Shown here: positions 18,016 through 25,621 of the stretch, piece by piece | How the letters are laid out: every line of letters begins with the position of its first letter | Numbering within the stretch: position 1 is the first letter of the stretch | Assembly: GCA_049323795.1 (NCBI GenBank) | Contig: JBMOOH010000002.1 | Span: 1 to 41,553, forward strand | Length of the DNA: 41,553 nt | Reading direction: 5' to 3' | From: JAOADN01 sp049323795 | GTDB taxonomy: Bacteria; Pseudomonadota; Alphaproteobacteria; Rhodobacterales; Rhodobacteraceae | Position numbers and translations under genes: made by a program | The notes under the pieces: generated by a model | The model's database searches: none | Told to the model about the DNA's origin: nothing | What the model saw: the letters and a program-made list of their open reading frames with translations, nothing else

Positions 18016-19845
18016 ATGCGCCTGCCCCGCCCCATCTGCGACGCCGCCATACCGTCCGGGGCCTCGGCCGGGGGCCTCGGGCCGCTTCCCGAATGGGACC
18101 TGACCGATCTCTACGCCGCGCCCGACGCGCCCGAGGTGGCGCGCGACCTCGACGTGCTCGACAAGGCCGCGGCGGCCTTCGCGCAGGAGTACCAGGGCAA
18201 GCTCGCGACGCTCGGCCCGGCGGGGATGCTGTCCTGCGTGCAGGCCTACGAGGCGATCCAACGGACCGCCGGGCGCATCATGTCCTATGCGGGGCTGCGC
18301 TACTATCAGAACACGGTCGATGCGGGCCGGGCGAAGTTCCTGTCGGACTGCCAGGACCGGGTGACGGTCGCGACGACGGCTCTGGTCTTCTTCGGGCTCG
18401 AGTTCAACCGGATCGAAGACGGCGCCTACGAAAGGCTCTTCACCTCGGGATCCCGGCTCGACCGCTACAGGCCGGTCTTCGACCGGATGCGCGCGATGAA
18501 GCCGCACCAGTTGTCGGACGAGCTGGAGACGTTCCTCCACGACATGTCGGTCGTGGGGGCGAGCGCATGGAACAAGCTCTTCGACGAGACGATGGCGGGC
18601 CTCACCTTCGAGGTCGCGGGCGAGGACGGGCCGCTGAACCTCGAGGCCACCCTGAACCTTCTGTCCGAACACGAACGCCCCCGGCGCGAGGCGGCGGCGC
18701 GGGGGCTCGCCAGGGTGTTCGGCGAGAACGTGAAGCTCTTCGCGCGGGTGCACAACACGCTCGCAAAGGAGAAGGAGATCGAGGACCGCTGGCGCAAGAT
18801 GCCAAGCCCGATGCACGGGCGGCACCTGTCGAACCATGTGGAACCCGAGGTCGTCGAGGCGCTCAGGAACGCAGTCGTCGCAGCCTATCCGAAGCTGTCC
18901 CACCGCTACTACCGGCTCAAGGCCAAGTGGATGGGGCTCGCCAGGCTCCAGGTCTGGGACCGCAACGCGCCGCTGCCGGTCGAGATCACGCGCCCGGTCG
19001 GCTGGGACGAGGCCAGGGCGACGGTGATGGCGGCCTACGACGCCTTCTCGCCCGAGCTTGCGCGGCTCGCCGAGCCGTTCTTCGAGCGGGGCTGGATCGA
19101 CGCAGGCGCGAAGCCCGGCAAGGCGCCGGGGGCCTTCGCGCATCCGACGGTGACGGATGTGCATCCTTACGTCATGCTTAACTACCTCGGCAAACCGCGC
19201 GACGTGATGACGCTGGCGCATGAGTTGGGTCACGGCGTGCATCAGCGGCTGGCGGCACCGCAGGGCGAGCTGCTGGCCGACACGCCGCTGACGGTGGCCG
19301 AGACGGCCTCCGTGTTCGGCGAGATGCTGACCTTCCGGCGGCTTCTTGCGGAGGCGAAGGACCAGACGGAACGGAAGGTGCTCCTCGCCGGCAAGGTCGA
19401 GGACATGATCAACACGGTCGTCCGGCAAATCGCCTTCTACGACTTCGAGGTGAAGCTCCACGCCGCGCGCGCCAAGGGGGAACTGACGCCCGAGGACATC
19501 GGGGCGCTCTGGATGAGCGTGCAGGGCGAAAGCCTCGGGCCGACCTTCGAGTTCATGGACGGCTACGAGACCTTCTGGTCCTACATCCCCCACTTCGTCC
19601 ACTCGCCCTTCTACGTCTACGCCTATGCCTTCGGCGACGGCTTGGTGAACGCCTTGTACGCGGTCTACGAGGAGGGGCTGACCGGGTTCCAGGCGAAGTA
19701 TTTCGACATGCTCAGGGCCGGCGGGTCGAAGCACCACAGGGAGCTTCTGGCACCCTTCGGCCTCGATGCGGGCGATCCGAAGTTCTGGGACAAGGGGCTG
19801 TCGATGATCTCGGGGATGATCGACGAGCTGGAAGCGATGGGGTGA
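18016..19845 (+). CDS. pepF: M3-family oligoendopeptidase F
   Basis: About 609 aa. The zinc motif is HELGH (MTLAHELGHGVHQRLA) near residue 402, with the third ligand Glu in the following TVAETASVFGEMLTF helix. An N-terminal helical oligo-F domain (LPEWDLTDLYAAPDAPEV) is present, and HFVHSPFYVYAYAFGDGLV near the end is typical of the PepF/M3B clade. It is a cytosolic metallopeptidase that trims short peptides. Two ATGs are possible (18004 and 18016); I prefer the second, which has GGAG six bases upstream. It is 80 bases after the ligase gene and may share its transcript. A palindromic element follows its stop. Confidence 0.93.
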   Translation: MRLPRPICDAAIPSGASAGGLGPLPEWDLTDLYAAPDAPEVARDLDVLDKAAAAFAQEYQGKLATLGPAGMLSCVQAYEAIQRTAGRIMSYAGLRYYQNTVDAGRAKFLSDCQDRVTVATTALVFFGLEFNRIEDGAYERLFTSGSRLDRYRPVFDRMRAMKPHQLSDELETFLHDMSVVGASAWNKLFDETMAGLTFEVAGEDGPLNLEATLNLLSEHERPRREAAARGLARVFGENVKLFARVHNTLAKEKEIEDRWRKMPSPMHGRHLSNHVEPEVVEALRNAVVAAYPKLSHRYYRLKAKWMGLARLQVWDRNAPLPVEITRPVGWDEARATVMAAYDAFSPELARLAEPFFERGWIDAGAKPGKAPGAFAHPTVTDVHPYVMLNYLGKPRDVMTLAHELGHGVHQRLAAPQGELLADTPLTVAETASVFGEMLTFRRLLAEAKDQTERKVLLAGKVEDMINTVVRQIAFYDFEVKLHAARAKGELTPEDIGALWMSVQGESLGPTFEFMDGYETFWSYIPHFVHSPFYVYAYAFGDGLVNALYAVYEEGLTGFQAKYFDMLRAGGSKHHRELLAPFGLDAGDPKFWDKGLSMISGMIDELEAMG

Positions 19846-19865
19846 GGGCGGCACCTCGTCCGAAC

Positions 19866-19911
19866 TTTCCGGCCGGAAATATCCCGGGGGCGCGGGGGCA
19901 GAGCCCCCGCC
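19866..19911 (-). repeat. Palindromic intergenic element, copy 1 (hairpin with ATATTTCC tail)
   Basis: Read on the minus strand: an 8-bp stem (GCGGGGGC/GCCCCCGC, loop TCT), then GCGCCCCCGGGATATTTCC and GGCCGGAAA. The order of parts matches the copy at 34976-35022, which is on the plus strand. It lies between the convergent pepF and oxidoreductase genes and may act as a two-way terminator or mRNA-end stabiliser. Confidence 0.65.
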
Positions 19912-19917
19912 CTTCCG

Positions 19918-20913
19918 TCAGGCCGGAACCTCGTTCGCCCAGACCATGTCGATCATCGCCTGCGTGCCCCTGGCGTCCTCGAGGCTCCACGGATAGGCCG
20001 CGCCCTCCCTGATCTTCCGTCCGAAGGCCTCGACCTGCAGCCGGTACTGCCGCGCGCCGGGGTAGCGGAAGATCGCGTCGGGCTCGCCCGCGCGGAACAT
20101 GTGGACCTGCGCCTCGGCGTGAAGGCCGGCGTTGAACGGGCCGTAACCGACGCGGATCATGCCCTTGGTGCCCTGAAACACGACCTCCTGCCGGGGGAAG
20201 AGGCGCATCGAGGTGATCGAGGAATAGGTGAAGCGGGGGGCGTTCCTCTCGGGGCCCGCCATGTCGCCGGTCACATGCGTCCAGGTATCGACGCCGTTCT
20301 CGCGCCTCACGCGGGCCGACAGCCTCACGGGTTCCGCCCCCGTCACCCAGCGGCACGAGCCGAAGGTATAGACCCCGATGTCGGGGACCGAGCCGCCGCC
20401 CGTCTCGGGGCGGTTGCGGATGTTCCGGGGGTCGTTGCGGTTGTCGTAGCTGAAGGCCGCATCGACGTGCTCGACGACGCCGATCGCCCCCGCGCGGACC
20501 AGGTCCCGCGCCTTGACCCACTGGGGATGGTGGACGATCATATAGGCCTCGGTCGCAAACAGACCCGTGCGGTCGCGCTCGGCGATCAGCGCGTCGATCT
20601 CGGATGCCTTCATCGCGATGGGTTTCTCGGTCAGGACGTGCTTGCCGGCCCGAAGCGCCTTCAGCGTCCATTCGACATGCAGGTGGTTCGGCAGCGGGAT
20701 GTAGACCGCCTCGATGTCGGGGTCGCCCAGCAGCGCCTCGTAGGTCGGATGCACCTTCAGGTCGGGCTGGAACGCGCGGAACGGCTCGGCTTTTGCCGGA
20801 CTGCCCGTGGCCAGCGCTGAAAAGCGCGCCCCGTCGGCCTCGTGGATCGCGCGGGCCATGTGGTTGAGCGCGAAGTTGGCGGCACCCAGTACGCCCCAGT
20901 TCACCGTGTTCAT
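19918..20913 (-). CDS. Gfo/Idh/MocA family NAD(P)-dependent oxidoreductase
   Basis: 331 aa. The N-terminal Rossmann fold begins NWGVLGAANFALNHMARAI, and the EKPIA motif (HVLTEKPIAMKASE) near residue 95 carries the catalytic Lys of the family. The C-terminal alpha/beta domain (GGSVPDIGVYTFGSCRWV) carries the second signature with the active-site Asp. It probably oxidises or reduces a sugar, inositol or related polyol. The substrate cannot be read from sequence. I start at the ATG of MNTVNWG because it fits the Rossmann start; in-frame sequence continues upstream without family features. Single gene, transcribed in the same direction as rpoH, 139 bp downstream of it. Confidence 0.88.
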   Translation of the reverse strand: MNTVNWGVLGAANFALNHMARAIHEADGARFSALATGSPAKAEPFRAFQPDLKVHPTYEALLGDPDIEAVYIPLPNHLHVEWTLKALRAGKHVLTEKPIAMKASEIDALIAERDRTGLFATEAYMIVHHPQWVKARDLVRAGAIGVVEHVDAAFSYDNRNDPRNIRNRPETGGGSVPDIGVYTFGSCRWVTGAEPVRLSARVRRENGVDTWTHVTGDMAGPERNAPRFTYSSITSMRLFPRQEVVFQGTKGMIRVGYGPFNAGLHAEAQVHMFRAGEPDAIFRYPGARQYRLQVEAFGRKIREGAAYPWSLEDARGTQAMIDMVWANEVPA

Positions 20914-20994
20914 GCTGGCCTCCCTGCAACCCGGACCGAGGCTTACCCGCAGGCCCTCCGCGGGGCAAGGCTTGCTTGACCGCGGGAGAGGGAA

Positions 20995-21024
20995 GGGCCG
21001 GACCGCAGCCACGGTCCCCGGCCC
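20995..21024 (-). terminator. Putative terminator of rpoH
   Basis: On the minus strand, starting 29 bases after the rpoH stop, a GC hairpin (GGGCCGGGGACCG paired with CGGTCCGGCCC, loop about TGGCTG, with a small bulge) is followed by a pyrimidine run TTCCCTCTCCC. It fits an imperfect intrinsic terminator. Confidence 0.5.
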
Positions 21025-21052
21025 CATTCCTCGCCAGGGGTCGCGCCGGCCG

Positions 21053-21952
21053 TCAGGCCGGCTCCAGCATCCCCTTCTCGCGGGCGAGTTCGCGCATCCG
21101 GTGCTGGAGCTTCTCGAAGGCCCGGACCTCGATCTGCCGGATGCGTTCCCGGCTCACGTCGTACTGGGCCGACAGTTCCTCGAGCGTCACCGGATCGTCG
21201 CGGAGCCGGCGCTGCATCAGGATGTCCCTCTCGCGCTCGTTCAGCGTATCCATCGCCCGGTCGAGCAGCGCGCGCCGCGCCTCGAGTTCGTTCGACTCGG
21301 CGTAGTTGCCGGCCTGGTCGGCATCCTCGTCCTCGAGCCAGTCCTGCCACTGCGATGACCCTTCGCCCTCGGCCCCGACCGTGGCGTTGAGCGAGGCATC
21401 GCCCCCCGACAGGCGGCGGTTCATGTCGATGACCTCGGTCTCGGTCACGTTCAGGTCCCTGGCGATCTGCGCGACGTTCTCGGGGCGCAGGTCGCCCTCT
21501 TCAAGCGCGCCGATCTTGGACTTGGCCTTCCGCAGGTTGAAGAAGAGCTTCTTCTGGGCGCTCGTGGTGCCGAGCTTCACGAGACTCCACGACCGCAGGA
21601 TGTATTCCTGGATCGAGGCGCGGATCCACCACATCGCATAGGTCGCCAGCCGGAAGCCCTTTTCCGGGTCGAAGCGCTTGACCGCCTGCATCAGGCCCAC
21701 GTTGGCCTCGGAAATCACCTCGGCCTGAGGCAGGCCGTAGCCGCGGTAGCCCATCGCGATCTTCGCGGCGAGGCGGAGGTGCGACGTGACGAGCCTGTGG
21801 GCAGCGCTCGCATCCTGGCGGTCCACCCAGGCCTTGGCCAGCATGTATTCCTCTTCCGGCTCGAGAAGCGGAAACTTGCGGATTTCCTGAAGATAGCGGT
21901 TCAGTCCCTGCTCGGGGCTTGGCGCGGGAAGATTGGCGTAGCTCGACGACAT
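21053..21952 (-). CDS. rpoH: Heat-shock sigma factor RpoH (sigma32)
   Basis: 299 aa. Region 2 is strongly conserved (LRLAAKIAMGYRGYGLPQAEVISEANVG; FRLATYAMWWIRASIQEYIL) and the RpoH box QKKLFFNLR sits at residues 133-141, which separates it from RpoD/RpoS. Region 4.2 HTH (LEELSAQYDVSRERIRQIEVRAFEKL) is intact. It directs RNA polymerase to heat-shock promoters in the cytoplasm. Rhodobacteraceae often carry two RpoH proteins; I read this as the RpoHI type from its general features and its rluD neighbourhood, with moderate confidence. GGAGG lies 7 bases before the ATG, and a GC hairpin lies a few bases further upstream. Confidence 0.94.
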   Translation of the reverse strand: MSSSYANLPAPSPEQGLNRYLQEIRKFPLLEPEEEYMLAKAWVDRQDASAAHRLVTSHLRLAAKIAMGYRGYGLPQAEVISEANVGLMQAVKRFDPEKGFRLATYAMWWIRASIQEYILRSWSLVKLGTTSAQKKLFFNLRKAKSKIGALEEGDLRPENVAQIARDLNVTETEVIDMNRRLSGGDASLNATVGAEGEGSSQWQDWLEDEDADQAGNYAESNELEARRALLDRAMDTLNERERDILMQRRLRDDPVTLEELSAQYDVSRERIRQIEVRAFEKLQHRMRELAREKGMLEPA

Positions 21953-21970
21953 CCATGACCCTCCGGCCCT

Positions 21971-21989
21971 GTCCGCTGCGGTTGCGGAC
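21971..21989 (-). promoter_or_regulatory. Hairpin in the rpoH 5' leader
   Basis: A 6-bp inverted repeat (GTCCGC/GCGGAC, 7-nt loop) ends 5 bases before the rpoH GGAGG. Its position could affect ribosome access, but it does not itself cover the Shine-Dalgarno. The function is not shown. Confidence 0.3.
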
Positions 21990-22138
21990 CGGGGCCGATG
22001 AACTTAGATGCATCCACCCCTGCACACAAGGGCAGACCAACCGCAATGCAGCACCGGCCGGGGCACGGCGCGCGTGGTGCGACAGGAAAGCCGGACGGCC
22101 GGCATCTTGTCCGCAAGAACCTTAACGAAGATTTTAGA

Positions 22139-22160
22139 CCCGACCGTCGCGACAGTCGGG
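22139..22160. repeat. 22-bp near-perfect palindrome between kup remnant and rpoH
   Basis: An 11+11 bp self-complementary sequence (outer arms CCCGAC/GTCGGG, core GTCGCGAC, one G-U wobble) lies 42 bases after the stop of the kup remnant. As RNA it would form a long stem without a T-run. It may be the old kup terminator or an operator near the rpoH promoter. Confidence 0.5.
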
Positions 22161-22202
22161 CCCGTTACGCTGTTATCACGCGATCGTAACCCGGTGTGAC
22201 GG

Positions 22203-22441
22203 CTAGATCGCCACCCGCTCGCCCAGTTCGACGACGCGGTTGCGCGACGTTCCGATGTCGCCGTAGACCACGCCGACGGCGCCGAGCGTGAGCGCGGCGA
22301 AACCCTGGCGCAGGGTCTGGTCGGTGTGGATGTCGGACAGGTCGTCGGCTTCGGCCTTGAGGTAATCGGCGATGTCGAGCGCGTCTTCGTCGACGGCAGG
22401 CAGGGACGGTTGGTCGCGATGCGCACGGGATCCTCGATCAT
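22203..22441 (-). pseudogene. kup: Remnant of potassium transporter gene kup (large internal deletion)
   Basis: The minus strand reads ...DIHTDQTLRQGFAALTLG then AVGVVYGDIGTS, the invariant Kup N-terminus, and at once NRVVELGERVAI plus stop, which matches the Kup C-terminal end. The ~570 residues that normally lie between GDIGTS and the final NRVVELG are missing. The conserved frame also has no ATG: the only ATG with a Shine-Dalgarno-like AGGG (base 22441, MIEDPVRIATNRP) is in a different frame, so an indel lies near bases 22400-22440. The gene cannot make a transporter. A 14-bp tandem duplication sits just upstream (22451-22478). Identification rests on the two conserved ends only. Confidence 0.8.
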
Positions 22442-22450
22442 GATGACCCT

Positions 22451-22478
22451 GGGTGCTGACTGGGGGGTGCTGACTGGT
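22451..22478. repeat. 14-bp tandem duplication
   Basis: Two adjacent copies of GGGTGCTGACTGG(G/T), one mismatch at the last base, between the kup remnant and the cardiolipin synthase gene. Confidence 0.8.
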
Positions 22479-22659
22479 TGGGTTCGGGGTGCCGGCGGGC
22501 CCGGTCCTTGTTCCGACTGTTCCCTGCAGGGAGGAACCGGAAGCTCCGAGAAGGGCCGAGCGATGTCCCGGCCCCGACGATGCCACTCCTGCCGCACCGC
22601 AGAATCGAGCTCTGCTGCGACGCGGCGACGCGGGCTCCCGGCCGTGGCAGAGCGAAGGG

Positions 22660-24105
22660 TCAGAGCAACGGTGCGAAAAGTACGAAGAAGTTGTTCCGAA
22701 TTCGCCGGAAACTGCTCCATCGCCGCACCGCGGCAAGCGTGACCGGCCGCGACCGCGCGATCCAGTCCTGCCGCCGCCGCTCGAGGTCGGCGGCGAGACG
22801 CGGATCCGACACGAGCAGGGAACACTCGTAGTTCAGGTCGAAGCTCCGCCGGTCCATGTTGGCCGATCCCACCACCATCAGGTCGCCGTCGGCGACGAGC
22901 GTCTTGGCATGAAGGAAGCCGCCCTCGTACTCGAGGATCTCCACCCCGGCCAGCAGCAGGCCGAGATAGAAGCTCCGGCTGGCATGGGCCACGATGGCGC
23001 TGTCGTTGCGGGCCGGCAGGATCATGCGGACACGCGCGCCGCGTGTCGCGGCCGAGAGGATCGACTGGTGCAGCGCCATGTCGGGCACGTAGTAGGGCGT
23101 CGTGATGTCGAGGCTGTGCCGGGCCGTCGCGATGACCGCCTGGAACAGGTCCGTCACCGCCTTCGGCTGGAGCTCGGGGCCGGTCCCGGCCACCGCGACC
23201 TGCCCCTCGGCCGCCGGCGGAGGAGCCGGCCTCTCGAGCGCCACGGCCGCCTCGCCCTCGCCCGAATGGGTGATCCAGTCGCACATGAAGAGATACTGCA
23301 CCTGCCAGACGGCCGGCCCGGTCAGCCGCACCATCACATCGACCCAGGGCGCGAAGGCCGCCTTGATGCGGAAGGCGGCGTCGGCGCAGTTCTGGCTGCC
23401 GACATAGGCGATCTGGCCGTCGATCAGCGCCATCTTGCGGTGATGGCGGATGTCGATGCGGGCCCTCAGGTTGCGGAAGGTTGCAAACCTGAACGGAAAG
23501 GCGACGGAGAGCCGCGCGCCCGCCTCGGCCATCCGGCGCCAGTGCGGCGAGGCGATGAAGAGCCGTGAGCCCAGTCCGTCGGCCAGACAGCGGCAGATGA
23601 CGCCACGGCGGGCGGCACGTACCACCGCATCGGCGACCCGGGCGCCGGTTTCGTCGTCGAGCCAGATGTACCAGGACAGGTGGACATCGTTCCGCGCCCG
23701 GTCGATGTCCGCGACCAGCCGGTCGATGGCACCGGCCGCTTCGGGCAGCAGATCAAGGCGGTTGCCCCCGGTCGGCTGGAGCCCGTTCACCGCGGCGGCA
23801 CGCGCCACTGCGGCGGCGTGGACGGGGTCGGCGCGCCATGGCTGCGGTCCGGGGGAAGGGGAAGCGGGCAGTCGCGGAAGCGTGGCGATCGCGGCCCGCA
23901 TGCGCCGCCGCGCCTGCCGCGCGATCCGCGCCTCGCCGAAGAGAAGATAGACAGCGGCTCCGAGAAAGGGAACCGCGAGGACGACGACGACCCAGGCGGT
24001 GCGCACGGTCGGATCCCGGTCCTCCCGCAGCAGGATGCGGGTCAGGACGACCAACTGCACCAGCAGGTGCAGCTCGACCCAGTGGAAGAAGCTGTCCCAG
24101 CTCAC
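22660..24105 (-). CDS. cls: Cardiolipin synthase (phospholipase D family)
   Basis: 481 aa, the usual length of bacterial Cls. Two N-terminal membrane segments (LHLLVQLVVLTRILL and TAWVVVVLAVPFLGAAVYLLFG) precede two HKD catalytic motifs: His222/Lys224/Asp229 (DIRHHRKMALIDG) and His399/Lys401/Asp406 (FLHAKTLVADGD). It condenses phosphatidylglycerol to cardiolipin at the inner membrane. The start is a GTG whose bases overlap the rluD stop (GTGA), so its translation depends on rluD. The insertion of this gene and the kup remnant separates rluD from rpoH. Another PLD-type phosphatidyltransferase is possible but less likely given length and membrane segments. Confidence 0.9.
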   Translation of the reverse strand: MSWDSFFHWVELHLLVQLVVLTRILLREDRDPTVRTAWVVVVLAVPFLGAAVYLLFGEARIARQARRRMRAAIATLPRLPASPSPGPQPWRADPVHAAAVARAAAVNGLQPTGGNRLDLLPEAAGAIDRLVADIDRARNDVHLSWYIWLDDETGARVADAVVRAARRGVICRCLADGLGSRLFIASPHWRRMAEAGARLSVAFPFRFATFRNLRARIDIRHHRKMALIDGQIAYVGSQNCADAAFRIKAAFAPWVDVMVRLTGPAVWQVQYLFMCDWITHSGEGEAAVALERPAPPPAAEGQVAVAGTGPELQPKAVTDLFQAVIATARHSLDITTPYYVPDMALHQSILSAATRGARVRMILPARNDSAIVAHASRSFYLGLLLAGVEILEYEGGFLHAKTLVADGDLMVVGSANMDRRSFDLNYECSLLVSDPRLAADLERRRQDWIARSRPVTLAAVRRWSSFRRIRNNFFVLFAPLL

Positions 24106-25208
24106 CGCGCCCCGAAGCCTCTGCTGCCGCCGCCGTCGCTGCCCGGGCCTGCTCCTCCGGCTGATCGGTCCTGTTCGAGGGAAGCGCCACGCAGGGCGGC
24201 GACCAGGGCCGCCATGTCGCCGGGCAGGCGCGAGGCGAAACTGAGTCGCGCGCCCGTCACCGGATGCACGAAGCCCAGCGTCGCCGCATGGAGGGCCTGG
24301 CGCGGAAACGTGGCCGCGGCCGCGGCGCCGGGCGCACCGGCCGCAAGCTTGCGCCGCCCGCCATAGAGCGGATCGCCGATCAGGGCGTGCCCCGCATAGG
24401 CGAGATGGACGCGGATCTGGTGCGTCCTGCCCGTTTCCAGCCGGCATTCGACCATCGCCGCCCTCGCCGGGGCCCCGAAAGCCTCGACAACCGTGACCCG
24501 CGTCACTGCGTGGCGGCCGCCGGTGACCAGTACCGCCTGCCGCTGCCTGTCGGCACGGTGCCGGCCGATCCGCGTGGCGATGCGCAGGGTGGCCCCCGGC
24601 TCGACCGTGACACCGGCCAGTCCGCGGAGCCGGGGATCGGCAGGGTCCGGGCATCCGAAGACGATGGCCGAATAGCACCGCTCGACCTCGTGCGCCTCGA
24701 ACTGCGCGGCGAGCCCGTGATGCGCGCGGTCGGACTTGGCCGCCACGAGAAGCCCGGACGTATCCTTGTCGATCCGGTGGACGATGCCGGGCCGGCGCGA
24801 TCCGCCAACGCCGGAAAGGCTTGCACCGCAATGCGCCAGCAGCGCGTTGACGAGCGTGCCGTCCCGGGATCCGGGCGCGGGGTGGACGACCATCCCGGCC
24901 GGCTTGTCGATCACGATCAGATCGTCATCCTCGAAGACGACATCGAGCGGGATCGACTCGGCGCGGTCGTGCGGCTTGGCGGCGGGTGGCAGGGCGATGT
25001 CGATCTCGTCGCCTTCGGCGACGCGCGCCTTGGGGTCGGTCACAGGCTGGCCTCCGCGGTGCACCGCGCCCCCGGCGATCAGCCGCGTCAGGCGCGACCG
25101 GGACAGGTCCGCCGCCTCTGGCACATCGCGGGCGAGCGCCTTATCAAGTCGCTCGGGCGGTTCCCGCCCGATCACGACGCGCAAGGTCCGGGATTCCGTG
25201 TCAGACAT
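24102..25208 (-). CDS. rluD: RluD-family 23S rRNA pseudouridine synthase
   Basis: 368 aa. The N-terminal S4 domain (ERLDKALARDVPEAADLSRS) is followed by the RluA/C/D catalytic domain with GIVHRIDKDTSGLLVAAKSD; Asp147 in HRID is the catalytic residue. GRTHQIRVHLAYAGHALIGDPLYGG is the second conserved stretch. It isomerises uridines in 23S rRNA (U1911/1915/1917 for RluD, by family). The C-terminal ~30 residues are Gly/Arg/Ser rich. The start codon overlaps that of the divergent DUF6476 gene within CATG, and the stop overlaps the cls start. RluD rather than RluC is favoured by the rpoH neighbourhood, not proven. Confidence 0.9.
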   Translation of the reverse strand: MSDTESRTLRVVIGREPPERLDKALARDVPEAADLSRSRLTRLIAGGAVHRGGQPVTDPKARVAEGDEIDIALPPAAKPHDRAESIPLDVVFEDDDLIVIDKPAGMVVHPAPGSRDGTLVNALLAHCGASLSGVGGSRRPGIVHRIDKDTSGLLVAAKSDRAHHGLAAQFEAHEVERCYSAIVFGCPDPADPRLRGLAGVTVEPGATLRIATRIGRHRADRQRQAVLVTGGRHAVTRVTVVEAFGAPARAAMVECRLETGRTHQIRVHLAYAGHALIGDPLYGGRRKLAAGAPGAAAAATFPRQALHAATLGFVHPVTGARLSFASRLPGDMAALVAALRGASLEQDRSAGGAGPGSDGGGSRGFGAR

Positions 25209-25572
25209 GAACGACGCGCCCCTCCAGTCAGGCTCCGCCGCGCCGTCGGCGCCGGGCCTCCCCCCCGATCTCGCACGGACGGTGCGTTTCCTCAGGCTGC
25301 TCACCGGCCTGCTCGGGGGAACGATGATCCTCGGGCTGATAGCGATAGTCGCGCTGCTTGTCACCCGCTTGCCCGCTCCGCCCGCCGCCCCAACGCCTGC
25401 CGGCGGCATCCGGTTGCCCGATGGCGTGACGCCCTTGGCCGTGACCCTGGGGACCGGCTGGGCTCTGGCGGTGACCGGCGAGGACGAGATCGTGGTCTTC
25501 GATCCGATGACCGGCGCGGTCAGCCAGCGGGTGAAGATGGAACGGCCCGGCCCGCCTCCGGCCTTCCCCTGA
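25207..25572 (+). CDS. DUF6476 family small membrane protein
   Basis: 121 aa. A short polar N-terminus is followed by one membrane segment (about residues 31-53, LLTGLLGGTMILGLIAIVALLV), then a small beta-rich domain (IRLPDGVTPLAVTLGTGWALAVTGEDEIVVFDPMTGAV). The shape and setting next to rluD match the DUF6476 proteins of Rhodobacterales; function unknown. The ATG shares two bases with the rluD ATG on the other strand, so any Shine-Dalgarno and promoter must lie inside rluD. Convergent with the DUF1345 gene. Confidence 0.78.
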   Translation: MNDAPLQSGSAAPSAPGLPPDLARTVRFLRLLTGLLGGTMILGLIAIVALLVTRLPAPPAAPTPAGGIRLPDGVTPLAVTLGTGWALAVTGEDEIVVFDPMTGAVSQRVKMERPGPPPAFP

Positions 25573-25621
25573 CAAGAGATCCCGCCCGGTCGCCACTGCT
25601 CTGTCCGCACCGCCACCGAGG

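Noticed and set aside
22119..22140. A CtrA site (TTAA-N7-TTTA near 22122) upstream of rpoH
   Set aside because: The second half-site is imperfect and the orientation relative to a mapped promoter is unknown.
22004..24831. Long minus-strand frames joining cls with flanking DNA
   Set aside because: Only the part from the GTG at 24105 to the stop at 22660 reads as cardiolipin synthase; the rest overlaps rluD out of frame or is non-coding.
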